This document shows positions 21,717 to 36,761 of a DNA stretch of 64,000 nt, in pieces (the first letter of the stretch is position 1; every line of letters starts with the position of its first letter). The position numbers were made by a program, and so were the translations under genes. This DNA comes from Augochlora pura. Its lineage: Eukaryota > Arthropoda > Insecta > Hymenoptera > Halictidae. The stretch lies in the NCBI RefSeq assembly GCF_028453695.1, contig NC_135776.1:9494663-9558662 (forward strand), written 5' to 3'. The notes under the pieces were generated by a model that worked only from the letters and a program-made list of their open reading frames with translations, made no database searches and had not been told where the DNA came from.

Positions 21717-24700
21717 TTTACCGTGTAAAACGCCAGCTCGAGACGCAAAGCCGCGCCCGTAGACGCGAACGCTGTTTCAACCCAAGCCGGAGAAGACCCC
21801 GCGTTCTTCTGTACGCGTCGTTTGCTCACGGAGCTTCGGGCAATTCCGTTGGAAATCGGCCACCTTCGGCGCGCCACGGATACCTTCGGAACTACTCGGT
21901 GGGTCAGTTGCGTATCGATCACGTAGCACTTAAAACTAACCGCTTTTACACACGAAGTTTCAAATATTGCGAAGGCCCCTTTCGTCCGGATCGAACGATA
22001 TTTAACACGAATTGATTGCGTCACCCAAGAAATCATTCCTGAGAAGAGCAAAATTAGATTTCCACGTATATTTAAACTATTCAATTCGATTCACCGGGCT
22101 CGTCCGTTCGACTTCTATTGCGTTCCTATCGAATTGAAAATATTGCAATATGGCCACACGATCATCGCCGATTATGTACCTTACCTTTCCGGTGATAATA
22201 GAAAATATTATACGAGACACGATTGAAGAAACGACGCGCTGTAAATCCGTCTTTGATATGTACCGATTGATCGTACAGGTGTTTAAGAGGTCGGCCAAGT
22301 TAATGCAAACCTATCAAATTTTCATGAACAATTACTCCCACCTCTGCGTACGAGTAGCGTCACGCATGATCAAACTGACGGCTACTGGTAACTGACACTG
22401 ACATCGACAAAGCACGTATAAGAGTTTCATGAAAAATATTTGTATCGACCTTATTCCATTTAATGTTTAAAATATAAATCTGTCACTTATTTTTCTTTTT
22501 AGTTTGTACTGGTCTACAATGCGAACGAATGTCCGATACAATTTATCTACGGTCGGAAAGCGTTACCGAGTCGTATTTGACTTAGGTTAAATTAATGTAC
22601 CTAGGGTATCGCGAAAAAATAGATAAAACGTTTTGTTGTCAGAAATGACCTGCCATCGCTGGCGAACTGTTAACAACTTCTAGTTTGTGTTTATCCAAAC
22701 GATCTCGAATACATTATCATGAATTTATAATAGGAAAATTACATACAATACAGGGAATTAATTTTAGATATATCAACGAGATATTAGTCGTATAATAAAG
22801 AGTATATTATTGCGTTTACGTAGTCAATCTTATAATCAAGTTTCGTTACATATGTAGTAGGATAAATTATATTCCAGGGTTAGAGAATTAATCCTAAGTA
22901 TAGTAACGAAATTTTAGTGTTAATATGACGTTACGCAGCATCGCTTTAAATATTAAAGCAATATTATTATTAGTAATGCGCAATTATATTATTTTACGAA
23001 ATGTATAGTCTCAAAAAGTGAACGCAATTGTCTTAGATATTCCAATTATTGAAATAATATCGAGTAGCTCAACGACTGGCTAGATTTCGCTATAGTTTAT
23101 AGAGAATTTTTCAGTATTCTTATATAGCCAGTAGCAAAAGACAGGAAGTGCAGAATAACGGTGATATTACGTTTCTAGTTGATATGGCAGAACTTACCCT
23201 CGTACCGTCGAACATACCAATGACCTAGCTCGTTGCGTCTATTGTATTCTTGCTACAAAAAAGGGAATTATGTCGCAATTTTTGAAAAAAGCGTTAACAC
23301 TCGCTTTACTGATTTTGATATACCTATAATCATTTATATCAAATTAATTCTACGCTCTTAGTAAGTGTTGAAAAGTCAATTGAAGAAAAATAATTCAATT
23401 TAGAAAATAATTTTGAATTAAAGTTTCGAAAGATGTCTGTTCACTCCACTAGTCAAAACAGCGTTATATTATAATCCGTAAAGGCGTCTTTTAACTTCTT
23501 TAGTAAATATAGAGTTAACGCTATTTCCTTCGGCTACGTTTACAACTTATTTTATAAAAATTTAGAAACAAAGAAAATTAGTTTTTATTAGTACACAGTT
23601 CTTCGTATATATAAAATAAAATAATAAAAATTCGCAGTCTAGTTACTATCAATGAAGCTTCGAACTGTTTTGCCATACATGGTATATGTATAGATGCAAT
23701 GATTAATTATAAAATTTTATAATATTATATATATTCGTAATATTAGGTATGCATTTTATTATACGCTTACATTTATTTTAGTAGATAAATCTAATAATAA
23801 CAGTAAAATAGAATTTTATTTCGAAGAAATTAGTAATATTCATTATTCCTACGTTTTTAACGTAACATTTATCTCGAGGTCGGATCAATATTATGCTGTA
23901 AAGGGTTAATCGTAAGAATAGAAACGAACTGCTGGAATTGTTTAACTGTTTCTGTTTAAATTGATAGAAAAATGTAACAAAAACCGTAGTACAATCTTTA
24001 TCTTTTGAACATTTTTTATATAATTAAATTATGTAACAATACGATAGGCCTCAAACAAATTTTTCGTTACTGTTCTTATAAAATGAAATCTTGAAAAAGG
24101 GGATTATAATTAGAAAGCAATTTTAAATTAGAATTGTAAAAATAGTATTAAAAGAATGAATACATTTAAAATTCGTTTCTGTTTCGTACTGTTAATGTAG
24201 AAGATTTTTATTTTGAACAGAGATCCGCAGTCTCGGATGTATTCTCCTACAATGTATTCTCTCGGGTGCATATTATAATGGGATGTAGTAGCAACTGTTG
24301 AAAGGGCTCGGTTTTATGGAGTACCGGAAAGCCGTCCGAAGAGTGTTTTGCAACTTACGTTGTGTTGCGGAAACGGGGGTTAATGCAGAGATGCTCGTAA
24401 TTTGGGAAACTCGGGTCGTAATCCTCTTGACCAAGCTCGACTAACATCTGGCGCACATATGGATATGACTGCAGTTATTTTGTTGAACAAGATAGCTCCG
24501 ATCTTGTGTTCACTTAATCGTTCAGATTATCTTATATATTACGCTTTAATTTTATTGGTCGACTTCAAAGAATTCATTTATAATATATTGATAAAAATCT
24601 GTACTAATTTACGTATAAATATAAGAATATATTGCAATATGTAATTATACACGTATATAAGTATAGTCTGTTAATAGTATATTAAGTCCAGTATATTAAT

Positions 24701-27700
24701 ATAGTATAGTATATAAGTATAGTATATTAATTCGAAGTATTAGCACAAAAGAGAATGAATAATAAAACTTTTAGAAATAGTTCCTGAAAATATTCGCAGT
24801 GATTAGCCATCACAAAAGTAAAGAATCAGGATAATAAAAACAGAGTTACGACTGAATTTTGATTGTAGTTACTGTTTTATATTAAAATCTCAATTACTAT
24901 TTACTTTTAAAAAAATGTAGACTATTGACCAACAATATAATTAATTTAGTACCATTATTGGACAAAAATTAGGAAGAGGCTTGTACGTTTTAAAGACGTT
25001 AATTTTATGCTGATAACAATTAAAGTACATTATGAAATGGAATTTTAGGGTAAATAAATAATTTATCCCACGTGGTATGTTGATTACAACTATAAATTAA
25101 ATATAGTATTATAGTTTTATACATTTTTTTCTTTCTATCCCTAAGAACACATGAAAAGAGATAAATTGGAACATCTTGTACAGTTTACAGAGGAAAATTA
25201 AAGGAACAGCTTCTGTATATTAACACGTTCGTCATGGAGAATTACAAGGACTTTATAAAACCATCGAAAGGAATTAGAAAAGCGAAATAGATAATAGAAT
25301 TGTTAGCCGTGTAATTGCTAGCGAACGTATTAACACATTCGGCTGCGTCGGGTGCGAAGAATGTCGTTGTTCACCGGGACAAAAATGACGGCCTTCGTTT
25401 TAGATAAAAAAAACTGCTTTATTGTGGCAGAGCACATGTATTATCATATACCAGCATATAATTAGGAAGTCCATAGTAATTTACAAATTACGATCCACTT
25501 AAACGTCGGTATACGTGGCGGTGTATGCAGGCAGATTTAAGAATCGATTTCGATCACATACATGCTGTTACCATGTTTATATGTTCTCTTTGTTCGTCTC
25601 TTCGATCGTTTATTCTTTCTTACTTCGTTTTAACATTACTTCTCATTTTTTTTTCATTATTCAATGGATTTTCTTTTTTTTTTTATTTCTCGAAGGGGAG
25701 GACAGGACCTTCTAAAGGTCCTTGCAACGATGGTGCTCTATTTATAATACATGAAAACAAGGGATATGTGGTCTCTTTTCTTTCGGTAGTCGAGAAAATT
25801 GTACCCGTACAAGCCGATGGGATTACTATTTCCGTTCTCTGTCCCTCCAACACGGAGTACCTCGTTTTAGTATCTTACAAGTAATCGTGATTATCGCAAG
25901 TGACAGTATACCCAGGCATCTGTTCGTATCAGTTACACTCCTGTCCAGGTTCAAGCAATAGTAAAATCATAATTCGTAATCTTTACATATTTATGGGAAT
26001 AAGATAAGATTTCTTCGGTAGAATATTTTTAATTAGAGAAAGCATCCGTCTCAATCCTCCTCTTATATACAATTGTTTCAAAACGTTAACCGTCCGTCGT
26101 TTCATCATCATTTCGACCACTAATCGATTTCTCTGTTACAGTTATTCGTTTCTCTCTAAATTATCGCTGCTACGAACGTATCGTTTTTAATGGTCGTCAA
26201 AGTTGAGCGGATAACAACGTTACGGAATAATTCAGCTTTCGAATAGTATATTCGATTTTCAATGTGAGAGAACTGATCGCAGAAAACGAACGCAAAGGAA
26301 AACTATTTCTAACGATACGGAATTGTTTGTAACGGAGCGTTCGAAATCAATTTCGAACGGTTTAGTAGAAGGATCGATTGGCGAAGTGTTCGATAAATCT
26401 AGTGTACCAGACTCAGTTCTTCTTTTCCACCGATTTTTGCAGTGTTCTCATTCGACGTATTCATGATCTATCGCAGTTTAAAGGTTGCGTTGTCGGTAAA
26501 ATCGCGACAAGACTGTATTACTTCGATGCTCGTATATAGTTAATTAATTTGTTAAATTCGTAACTATTTACTTACACTTTATGCTATAACAATAATAGCA
26601 AAATTGCGTGAATGTGTGTCTAAATTGTTTCTTCGTTTAATCTCGTACCTTTCCTCGAGTTTTGCTCGTAATTGTAAATATACAGCTATTACAAATATTA
26701 TTGTTTACATTCGTGTAAGATAACATTAATGGTAATCATCGTGTTCGTAATCTACTAATACAAAGTTAAAAATGCGGGAAGTTGAAATTTCGCGGTCACG
26801 CCGCTAAATATATTCGTGTGTATGTGTATATACGCAATACATGGATTTTGTTTCGCATATTTTTTTTTTTGTCGAACTCTGACGTTACTCGTTTTGATTC
26901 CATTATAGTCAGCATTCAATGACCGCGTCGATTAGTACTCGAAACACATTTCACGTGCGCTATTTACTTTGACGTTAACAATTTCGTAAGAAAAAGAGAT
27001 TCACTTCGTCGTCATGAGTTCGATAACGACACCTTCTCTCAATTCCGAGTTTCTGTTGATTTCGACGACCAATTTTATTAAGTTCCCAAGGTGTTCGAGC
27101 GTTCAAAATATATTTGTTCAATTGTCAAACGTGCAACACGTATGGAGTGAAAATTCTTGCGAAATCTATCGATTGATTTTTCGTAAACCATGCGCGCCAA
27201 TTCTACTGTTTCTGGAATCGTTCAATATCGTTGCTCGAATTCTATTTATCCATGGAAATGAAATCGACAATATCCCGAAGAACTCGTAAACGATTAATTA
27301 AACTACGTTGCGCTAATGGATGAATTATTATCGTTTAAAAATTTTGATTTAATTATCATTGAAAATTCGTGTCGCGGACATCCAGCAAGAATTTTTCTCT
27401 TGTCTGCTCTATATTAAATACCAGAAACGACTGATCGATTTATACTTAACATCGTCACGCTTATTCCAACAATATCGAGATTAATTAAGTTAGCGTTGGT
27501 CGAAGATCGTTGACAATTTATGCGTATCTCGTACATCTCACACCGTATCAATAACATCTCGTTTCTTTTTTTGTTCGTTAGTAAGCTAAAATGACGAAAT
27601 ATCGATGGAAGAAGGATGGCCAGGAAAACGCAATGCTATCACTGTCTGAACGAACCACGTGTCTGACTACAAACGGCGTCGCCTCTTCGCGCCACGCGAT

Positions 27701-28289
27701 CAGCCATTTTAATGAGTAATCTGAACTGCTATTTAAAACCGTACCTTGTAAAATGTTTGTCGTAGTAGATTCCCTTTCGAACAAAGAACTGGATATTCAT
27801 CTATATACGTGTGTGTATATATAGATATACATTATATTAATATATGCAAAGTTTTACGAACATTAGTAAAATTTTTATCAGTTCTCTGTTACTTGTATCA
27901 TACAGTTTCTATAAATGGTAGTCTCTGTTAAAAATGATCCTGCAATGAGTTAGATGCGAAATGCAAATTGTAGTCGCATTATTAATTTATTAGTACATGA
28001 CTATTTCATAAGTGTAGAAAGATTTTTGGTGAATGGGCGCAAGCCTTCACGAGATAGGTTTACGTTATCGGTGAGTTTCCCTTCGCCTTCATGACCATTT
28101 GTACTGCACTTATGATAAACAACAATAAACTCGAACTAACAATTGCACCGATCAGCGCCGAAATGTTGTTGTTGAGAAATAAGAGATCGCATTATGGACT
28201 GCTACAACAGTATGGTCACTCGATGAAATTGTTAATCCCATTAATGCAAACTATTTGTAACTGATAATCGAAACACTTGTTTGTTTCAG

Positions 28290-28390
28290 AGAAACTTCTG
28301 TCTGATGGTATGGACACGGAGCATGGGAAAATGGAGTGCGCGCATCTGTGCAAGGTTTAGAACCGATTTCTCTTGTCGAACGAATTCTCG
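28290..28390 (+). other. Possible spliced exon, plus strand, in the gene-poor interval
   Basis: A 101-nt block between TTGTTTCAG and a consensus donor (TTCTCG followed by GTAAGTATAC). One frame is open throughout (RNFCLMVWTRSMGKW...) but matches nothing I know. It could belong to a long non-coding RNA or an unseen gene; splice-like flanks also arise by chance over 16 kb. Confidence 0.25.
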
Positions 28391-29984
28391 GTAAGTATAC
28401 ATACATATAATCCATAATACAAGGTATAGAGTGGCGTTTGGATAAGAGCATCATGGGGAGAAAGAGGAACAATGTGGGCAACTCTCTTTCAACAGAATCA
28501 AATTCCAATTTTAGCACGCAATGAGATCTGCTATTCTAGCCACAATCTCGATGCTTCGCCATCGGTTTATACCGAACACAGTAATTTTCCGAGCTGGGAA
28601 ACTAGGAGAACAAAGGGCTAAACAGAGTGGCATTTCCCGCGCGATGTTCCGCACAAATCCAGCTCTGGTCGTTGTTAGTTCTCAGAACCACAGATGCCAC
28701 AACCGAATCCTAATCACTAAACGACGCCACAGTGGTACGCACGCTTTTCTATTACCGAAGACATCGTCCCAAGCTTTGCAACTAGGTCCTTACCCGTTAA
28801 GTTTCGTGGATCCCTATCTATCTATCTATGTTTGTACTTAATATATTTATTTATCTTAATCATGAAGTTTCGCAGATCGTGTCTCTGTACTCGACCATTC
28901 CTGTGCCAAAACGAAAGACGGACACTGGGGGGAGTTGTTCACAGTCGACGCGCTGCTTATCAAAAGTAATACAAGGATTAAAACGTGCTTAAGAAAACGA
29001 TGGCACTTTAATATAATTCGTTACATTTCTTTGAGCTTGCATTTGGTTGGAACATACTCGATTTCTACCGATTCGCACCGATCCACGGGTTCCGATACAC
29101 CACTCGCAATCGACAAATTAGGGTAAACAAGTTCCTCTTATGCTTGCCTGTTTCGCATCGATATCTGTCTATCAGGATGGAAGCACACTTCGACGGAACG
29201 CCGTGCGGCGCTTAATTGTTTCTATTTTCTCCAGTGATCCTTCGTTCGCGAACGCGAGATCAGTCTATAAAAATCAGTTTGCCGCGCAGCTGATAACCAA
29301 AGCGCGCCCCCAGCCTTTAACTTTTACAATGATTCCATTCTCCGATTACTTTGCCTCGCTATGCAACTACACGATCTCCATTAACACAGTTGCACTATTC
29401 TTATTCTTGTTTCCGTGCATCACGATGCTTGTAAATGCGGGTGCAAAATAGACGGATATGCAACATCGTTTATGATTTTAATGACGAAATCTTGGTATTT
29501 ATCGTAATACGAATTTTCCTCGGTCGATTGTATTTTTTGTAAGCGTTCTCATTATACGAGTCGTACTAAGAGGATAAATCAGGAATAATAATTTAATGGC
29601 GATTTTATACAGACTCGCTTATGCCTTACGGAATCTTGCTGGAAATATAAGGTATCGTCTAAAATTATTAATCCTTGTATTATCTTAATAATAATCCTTG
29701 CATAATGTTCGTATTATTTTAACAAGCTACAATGTCGATTTTAGAATGAAATTGTGTACCGAATTGTTAGAAATTTCTCTTCTCCCTCAAATCGAAGAGC
29801 AAATGTGGGTTAAAAGGTGAGGATATCTCGTAATTTTTCGAAACAGACTATCGAAATCATTGAAAATCATGTTGCTAGGAAGCGGAGGAACATAAGACGA
29901 AATTCTTTATAACGATGATCGAAGGGACAATGAAATGTAATTCACCCGTGAATTCTTTGAATTCGTTAATTTTTAAATATTCAT

Positions 29985-30390
29985 CATTGAACGATAAATG
30001 TTAAACGATAAATGATAAATGTTAAATGTTAAAGTTAAACGATAAATGTTAAATGTTAAACGATAAATGTTAAACGTGAAACGATACATGTTAAACATCA
30101 AATGATAAATGTTAAACAAACGAAAATCGTTCATCATTACACGCTAATCGTTAATCTTTAATCGTAACACGCTAATGGTTAACATTGATTGTTTATAATT
30201 TGTCGTTTATCGTGTATCGTTTACTGTTAATCATGAATCATTTTTAGTTTGTCGTTTATCGTTTACAACTTGTCATTTATCGTCGTATGTCATTCAAAGT
30301 TTATCGTATGTAGTTCATAGTTTGTTCTTCGCTGTATAACATTTATCGTTTACCATTTATCAGTAATCGTTTATAATTTGTCGATTTTCG
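29985..30390. repeat. Mirror-organised short-unit minisatellite
   Basis: The left half (to ~30120) is built of GATAAATGTTAAAC variants; the right half (from ~30180) of the complement type TTTATCGTTTA. The block is a large imperfect inverted repeat of degenerate units. Confidence 0.7.
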
Positions 30391-33300
30391 TTTCCCGTGA
30401 TGCTCGCTCACCCCTTTAGTCTTTCAATATCATGAGGGTGCATTCTACTCGACGTGAATCGTTGTTGTTTTCTACTCTAATATATTACAAATATAATTCG
30501 TTCATTCTGTTATAGCGAGTTCTGACCAGAAGTTAACAATGACAATCGGAAGTAAATGCCAGCAATGATAATTAGTGCATTAATTTATCGAATGTATTTT
30601 TTACCTTTCTGTGCGATGTAATTGAACATGAGTGGTTCGGTCAATCGCGGATGCTTCCGGTTATTTGGCTACGTTCTCATTAAATGCGGCACATTGTCTT
30701 CGTTAACCCTTAAACCGTGAAACGCAAATTAAGATAGCCACTCGCATCGGAATTTCTAGAAATATTTCTTAAAATTATGTTGCTTTTGCTCAATATTTCC
30801 ATCATAAGTGGGCTGTTCCGTACACCCTTATTCATAAGTATGTGGACACTTAGCCTTTTTTTATTAATTAGTGATATGCAATACGAATTAATGTTGTAAA
30901 ACGATTCATGTTCGATGTCGGATATATATTCAGTAACATTTAGTAATATTAAATTGAGTGATTTAATTATTTAATTTCCTCAATTAATATTTTAGGCAGT
31001 AAATTAAAAAACCGTACTATGTATGTTATTTTGCGTGCGGTCAATCTGAAACATATCCAATGTAGTACATACAAAAATTATACTGATATTTATTAATAAT
31101 GTCACGACTATTTTAGGTAACAATTTTTATCAAAACAGTGTTCACACACTTATGGAAGAAGGTGGAAATTCTAGTAGTTTTTAAGAATTTAGTGAAAAAT
31201 GCATTGAATGATCGACGAATAATCAAGTCGATAAATTTTTATAAAATTATATTTGCTAAACATTTATAGGTGTATAATGAAATTGTATGAATTTGAATGT
31301 GACACGAGAAATGTTCATTCACTTGGAATGTTCTTTTATTGGACAAATCACTGTGTCGAAGAAATCAAAACGAGGAAAACGCCATAAAAGGTAAACGTGT
31401 ATTAAACATCGCTACCTGTTTTAAGTATTCACGTGAGAACTATTTTGTAAAGAACGTGCGAAATAGTTCACCTATAATGCACTCTCTGTTTCATACGATG
31501 GTATACATTCCACTTTCATTTCTGTTGCGTTTCTCCATTGATTTCATTAATTTTCTTTAGAGCAAACAGTTACGCAAAAATACGTATGCCTTTTATTTCT
31601 GTCGAATTCTGTAAACAGTCTTGTCGCATAACTTCTTTAGCAACCATCTCGCTTATCGCACTACAGCTTAATTTGTTTTGAATTTCGATTCGCAATAAGA
31701 ACCCCATAGCATCGTATCGCTGTTGCACAGCCATGTAATTGCTTTGCCCGGTGCTTTTATTTTACGAATCACGATTGCAGTAATATTCGCAACATCCTTG
31801 CAATTCAGCATTCTCTTCGAGCGAATGTTTGTTAACATGAACAATTACAAGATTAATTTATATCGATTGATACAAGCTAAAATAGAAATCATACTTCGTT
31901 ATTATCGGTTGATAATTAGAAAGTTTTCTGGAATGTATACAATAATATGGGATAGGAAGAGTATTTTTTCATAATGCAAAAATGAGAATCTGATTTTATT
32001 CGTATTTTGCACTGAGACATATACTTTTTTTTACATACGAGTAGATATCAAAAAGAATATATTAACATTTCTCCAGGAAAAATTAACAAAACGATGTGGG
32101 TGTTTGAAAGATTTTTCAAACAAATGAAGCTTTCTATCGAATAAACTTCATCGCGAATAGAACGAAACGTGTAAATTATTATTCTGCATTGAAACTGCAT
32201 CAAAATCGACGATTGTCGTATCGATATATTTACTTGCAAATGCTGAAGACATTGATGAAATCAAGAGAAAGTCTCTTTCCCTCGTTTATCTTGACTCGTG
32301 CTTTACGAAAATGTCTAATAACAGAGGGGGTGAAAAAGTATACGTTTATGACTCTTTCGAACTATATTTTCCAGCACACACGAGTCTTATCTCGCTGCAG
32401 AGGACACTCAATTTTTGGCGGTGTACACTGCAACAGTTGCATCAAAGGCAGTTGGCTGTAGGGTAGCTCACTCTAAGGCAAGTTAAAACGATCAAGTCTT
32501 GACGAGTGAGAATTTAATTAATTTGTTAATTATACGTAAGCTTAGAATGATCGATAATTTTTTTTATCCATGGGCTTATAGAACTCGTAAACGTTATGAT
32601 TTATCGTACGACGAGTTTCACAATATCTTTCATTATTGGACAATTACTTGAACAACGCCAACTTGGAATGTGAAGAAAATAAAAAAATAGGTAGAATGAA
32701 AATATTCAAAAAAATGTTTGCAGAATTTTGCGATAAATTCAGTGCTGCGTTGGTCGTCATATTTCATTTATCAAAATACATCCCATTCTGTGATCAATTC
32801 CATAATAACTTCTGTTCTTTGTACAGATACGTCATTCGATATTAGCTAAGATATACCACTAATCCTGAAGAGTTAAAATTATTCAAGACTGCAGTAGTTT
32901 TCTTAGATGAAACGTTCAAAGCTTCGAATAAAAGCAACGCGGTCAACTTTTCGACTTTTGCGACTACGTTTGTATATATACATAATATAAAATGACGTAA
33001 AATATTTATAGAATGATCTAACGTAAAATTTGTCACAGGAGAAAAATTATTAGAGAATTGCAAAAACTCGTTGTACGGTAACCATATGTTCCCAATTTCG
33101 TTAATCTGTCCTTTAGATTTGCTTTCTAAAATAGCCATTTCATCCTCCGTTTGTCGAATCATTTTGCCCTGAATAATCTCATTTCGTCCTTTATATGGCG
33201 AATAATTATATTTTGTTCTTTGCTTTGCGAATAACTTTATTTCGTTCTTTATTTTGTCAATATAAACGACGGTGAACTATTTGATGGAGTTTCATATATT

Positions 33301-34132
33301 AAAAGTTATGCCACACAAATGAGAAATCCTGCCGACACGGATCGGTTGAAATGTTTAAATACCTCGCATATTAAGACGTGCCGCTTAAAAAAAAAACATT
33401 TTCAGAATCGTTGAACTTTGCTTAATATCTATCTCGATCGACTGACCCCACTGAACGAGTATTTCGATTATCAAATAACACGTGGATCAGTGAGAAAAGC
33501 CCTAATTAAGAATCGATTTTCGACGAAATTTTCGCATAGTAGATTGTACAATGCCGCGAATTCTCTTTTTTTGCACGGTGACCCGATCAAAGCGTGGAGG
33601 TGAAATTCTTTTCAAACGTTTGCTTCTCGTTTAGCATCTCCAAGGAAACATAAGTTGCGAACGTGTTCGTTTCAATGACGTCCCCGTACCGGAATGTTCA
33701 ACAGTTTCGATCGATTTAAGGGTCTGCGAAGAACTCGCGCGAACACGCGGCGATAGTGATATGCGACGCGACAATGGGCAACCATGAAAATGAAGTCGAA
33801 AAGAATTTCCAAAGGTTCCTGCACATCGACTCGTTTCAGGCGGCCACGTTGAAATAGTTGAAAGGCCGAGTGAGCAAAACGAAGTTTCACTACTTACGCT
33901 ACGCGTGTATGTGCAATCCAGTGTGTCTTAAAAATACTCGAATACGTTCTACTTGTCGATAAAAGGCAAGAGAATTGTTCCGCTCGTGTTCTCGACTATA
34001 GTATGACGCGTCTCGTAATCTATTCGGAAATTATGGTGCTTTGTGTCTCGATGGATTGACTTTCCGTAGGTAAACTGTAAACCAAAAAGATTGGGGAGGT
34101 GGCGACAATTGAATTCTCGTGTGATTTCTACG

Positions 34133-34200
34133 GCTCTCTCTCTCTCTCTCTCTCGTTCTTTCTTTCGCTCTCTCTCTCTCTTTCGCTCTCGCTCTCTGGA
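34133..34200. repeat. CT-rich microsatellite
   Basis: Interrupted (TC)n run. Similar CT-rich tracts lie at 34660-34870. Confidence 0.85.
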
Positions 34201-35125
34201 TCTCATTTATCTTCGTTAAGATATTTAATCGTTATATGTATATATTTGTAGTTTTCATTTTTTTTGTCATCATTTATATTTGTAAACTTTTTCTCATATT
34301 TTCCTGACCGAGCGTCCCGGCGTGGCGAGATCTATCTCGTAGCTAGTGTCCTATGTAGTTTACGGCCACACGGTCCCTCGATCGATCTGGATCATTAATT
34401 AAACGGTAGTAAGTGGAAAATCGAGAATGGGGATCCTCCCGTGTATTCACGCACTCGCAATAATAATATAATATATATATATTATGTCTCGCAAGTATGG
34501 TATTTATACACATCGTAAGATCGAAACACCTTAATTCGTACACCTAGATTCGTACGTGTAATATCTATAGTTCATATATACAAATTGTAAAATGCCTTCT
34601 TAATGAAAAAGTCGTGTTTATTTTATGTATATGTCTTTCGGTGTGTATATATTTTGTTTATACATATCTCTCTTTTTTTTAGCAGTGTGAACGCAGATAT
34701 ATATATGTATATTTTTTTTCTCTGTCTCTTGCTCCTGCCTTTCTCTCTTCTTCCCTTGCTCTCTCACACGCATACACACGCGCGCGTGCCACTTGCTCCT
34801 TTACAGCTTCTCCCTCCCACGCACTCGCACTTTCAATCAATCTCTCTCTCTCTCTCTCTCTTGCTTCGTTTTCTTTTTCTTGAAATTAATGCTTCTCGAC
34901 TATGGAACACATGATCACTAGCATACCTTTTTTCTTCTTGTACATGCAGAACAGTTGCTTCTACGAATCAGTTCATCGCCTGATCGCACCCGTGACAAGA
35001 TTCTATTTCTCCCTGCAGTGAAATCATATCAATAAAAGAGATATCGACAATGCTACGTGAGTGCCGTGACGCATCAGACAAGCATTGTATTACCGCCTAG
35101 TAGATCGTGACGACGCTGATACTTG

Positions 35126-35250
35126 TGTCACGTGGTTCTCCCACTTTGTACCGCTTTGTCACGTGGTCAGGCGGAGTTCTCCCACTTGGTACCGCTCTGT
35201 CACGTGGTCAGACCAAGTTCTCCCACTTAGTGCCGCTCTGACACGTGATC
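35126..35250. repeat. Tandem array with four CACGTG palindromes
   Basis: Units of 31, 41 and 41 bp share GTTCTCCCACTT and a CACGTG core; cores lie at 35129, 35160, 35201 and 35242. CACGTG is the canonical E-box bound by bHLH factors; any function here is unproven. Confidence 0.75.
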
Positions 35251-36178
35251 CGAGCACCAGTGTTGTCGCGATTTAGCGGGCGATGTAGCAACACTGTACA
35301 AAATGTTCTCGGCACGTTAAAAACATTGGAAGATCGAGTTCGAAACAATCGGAAGCACTTGGAATTGATTAGGATGTAATTTTCGAGCGTTCCTTGTCAT
35401 CGCTGGGAACTGCTAGTCGAAAGATCGCGATTGCAGGAGAGATTGCTATCAATTGTTGTAAACGGAACGCGAGCTAGAATCTCGTCAGTTCTGCGACTTG
35501 CCGCGGCAACAATGTTGTGCACCGTAATCGCGAAGAACAGCTGAACGAAAAGAAATCAATTTCGCCGGCCAAAACACTTTCGGGTTACGCCAACGAGCGG
35601 ATAATATGTTTCTTCGCGATCTTAAAGTTTCGTTTTCTCGAACTTTTGGACGGCTTCCGTGAAGTCTGGCTCCTAGATTCTAAGATAGTTGGAAGTTACT
35701 CTGACAAAATACTTTAAATGCAATAGAATCCTAGTACGCTATGCGGACAATATTTACAATTTCTCGTTGTCGCGACCTCGACGAAGAGAGCGTCGATCCG
35801 CTCGAAGATAAGACGAACAGAATCAAATCATTGTTCGAAGTAACGCGGGTGCACGATTGTGCGAACAGTTGTCACCGGTCGTGTTCTCGCCCGTATCCTT
35901 AAGGCGCGTGTTCATTCGAGAGTAAAACTGACGTTAGTCGCTTTCGAAAATTGTTTTTACAAGAGAATATGCACTGCGTTTCAGAATCAATGTTTGACAG
36001 CAATATTCAATGACTGAAAGGCTGTTCTGCATTTTCTAGCTTGCTCTCAAGTTTATAGGTAATCGAATGATTTTTGGAAATCATTTTCGTATTTTGAGAT
36101 TAGCTATTACAGTTCAATGGAGATTTGTAAAAGCATGACATTTTTAAAATATGACTGGAAAAGATTGCCAAATAATGT

Positions 36179-36507
36179 GGGATGTCTCAAAAATCATTCC
36201 AATTCGGGAAACGAGGGGTTCCTGAGATAATTTGAAGCAACTTTTTGCTTCACAAAAATATTCTACGAGGCTTCGTTCACGAATTATTAGAATAAAAGCA
36301 GTGACCAATGAGAAGCGAGCTCGGCTGGTGCGAGGCAGCTTAGCCAATTAGTGGAACTGGGCGGAGTGGAACTCGCCTTTCAATGATCAGAGTTTTTCAT
36401 GAATAACTCGTGAACGAAGCCTCGTAGAACATTGGCATAAAGGAAAAAGTTGCTGCAAATAACCTGAGGAACCTTATTTTCCAATTGCGAGTGACCTTTT
36501 GACACCC
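36179..36507. mobile_element. Foldback-type miniature element with ~110-bp inverted arms
   Basis: Left arm 36179-36290 (begins GGGATGTCTC) and right arm 36401-36507 (reverse complement begins GGGTGTCAAA) match closely, e.g. TTCTACGAGGCTTCGTTCAC in both. A ~110-bp GC-richer centre separates them. There is no coding capacity and I found no clear target duplication. Confidence 0.75.
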
Positions 36508-36761
36508 TATCGATAGCACTTTGCACGATTATTGATCCAATCGTTTCAATTGTCATTCTGCGTTGCTTCTTCTTCTCCTATAAAATATTGTAAACGATAC
36601 TCATAGTTTATTCGTAATTATTGTGGCCTGACTTTGTTCATCAAAGATACTCTCGTATAGACGTGCACCTTCTTAGAGAAACAATTTCAACGTTTCGTCG
36701 ACGTCAACTGCCTTCGTCAGAAATCGAATGTTGCATGCGTGGACTAAAAAGAGATTCCAGA

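Noticed and set aside
28521..29451. Plus-strand ORFs of 106, 63 and 103 codons
   Set aside because: No similarity to any family I know, no consistent splice linkage, random-like composition.
29985..30390. Short-unit repeats considered as a CRISPR array
   Set aside because: Units are degenerate and contiguous without unique spacers, and the genome is eukaryotic.
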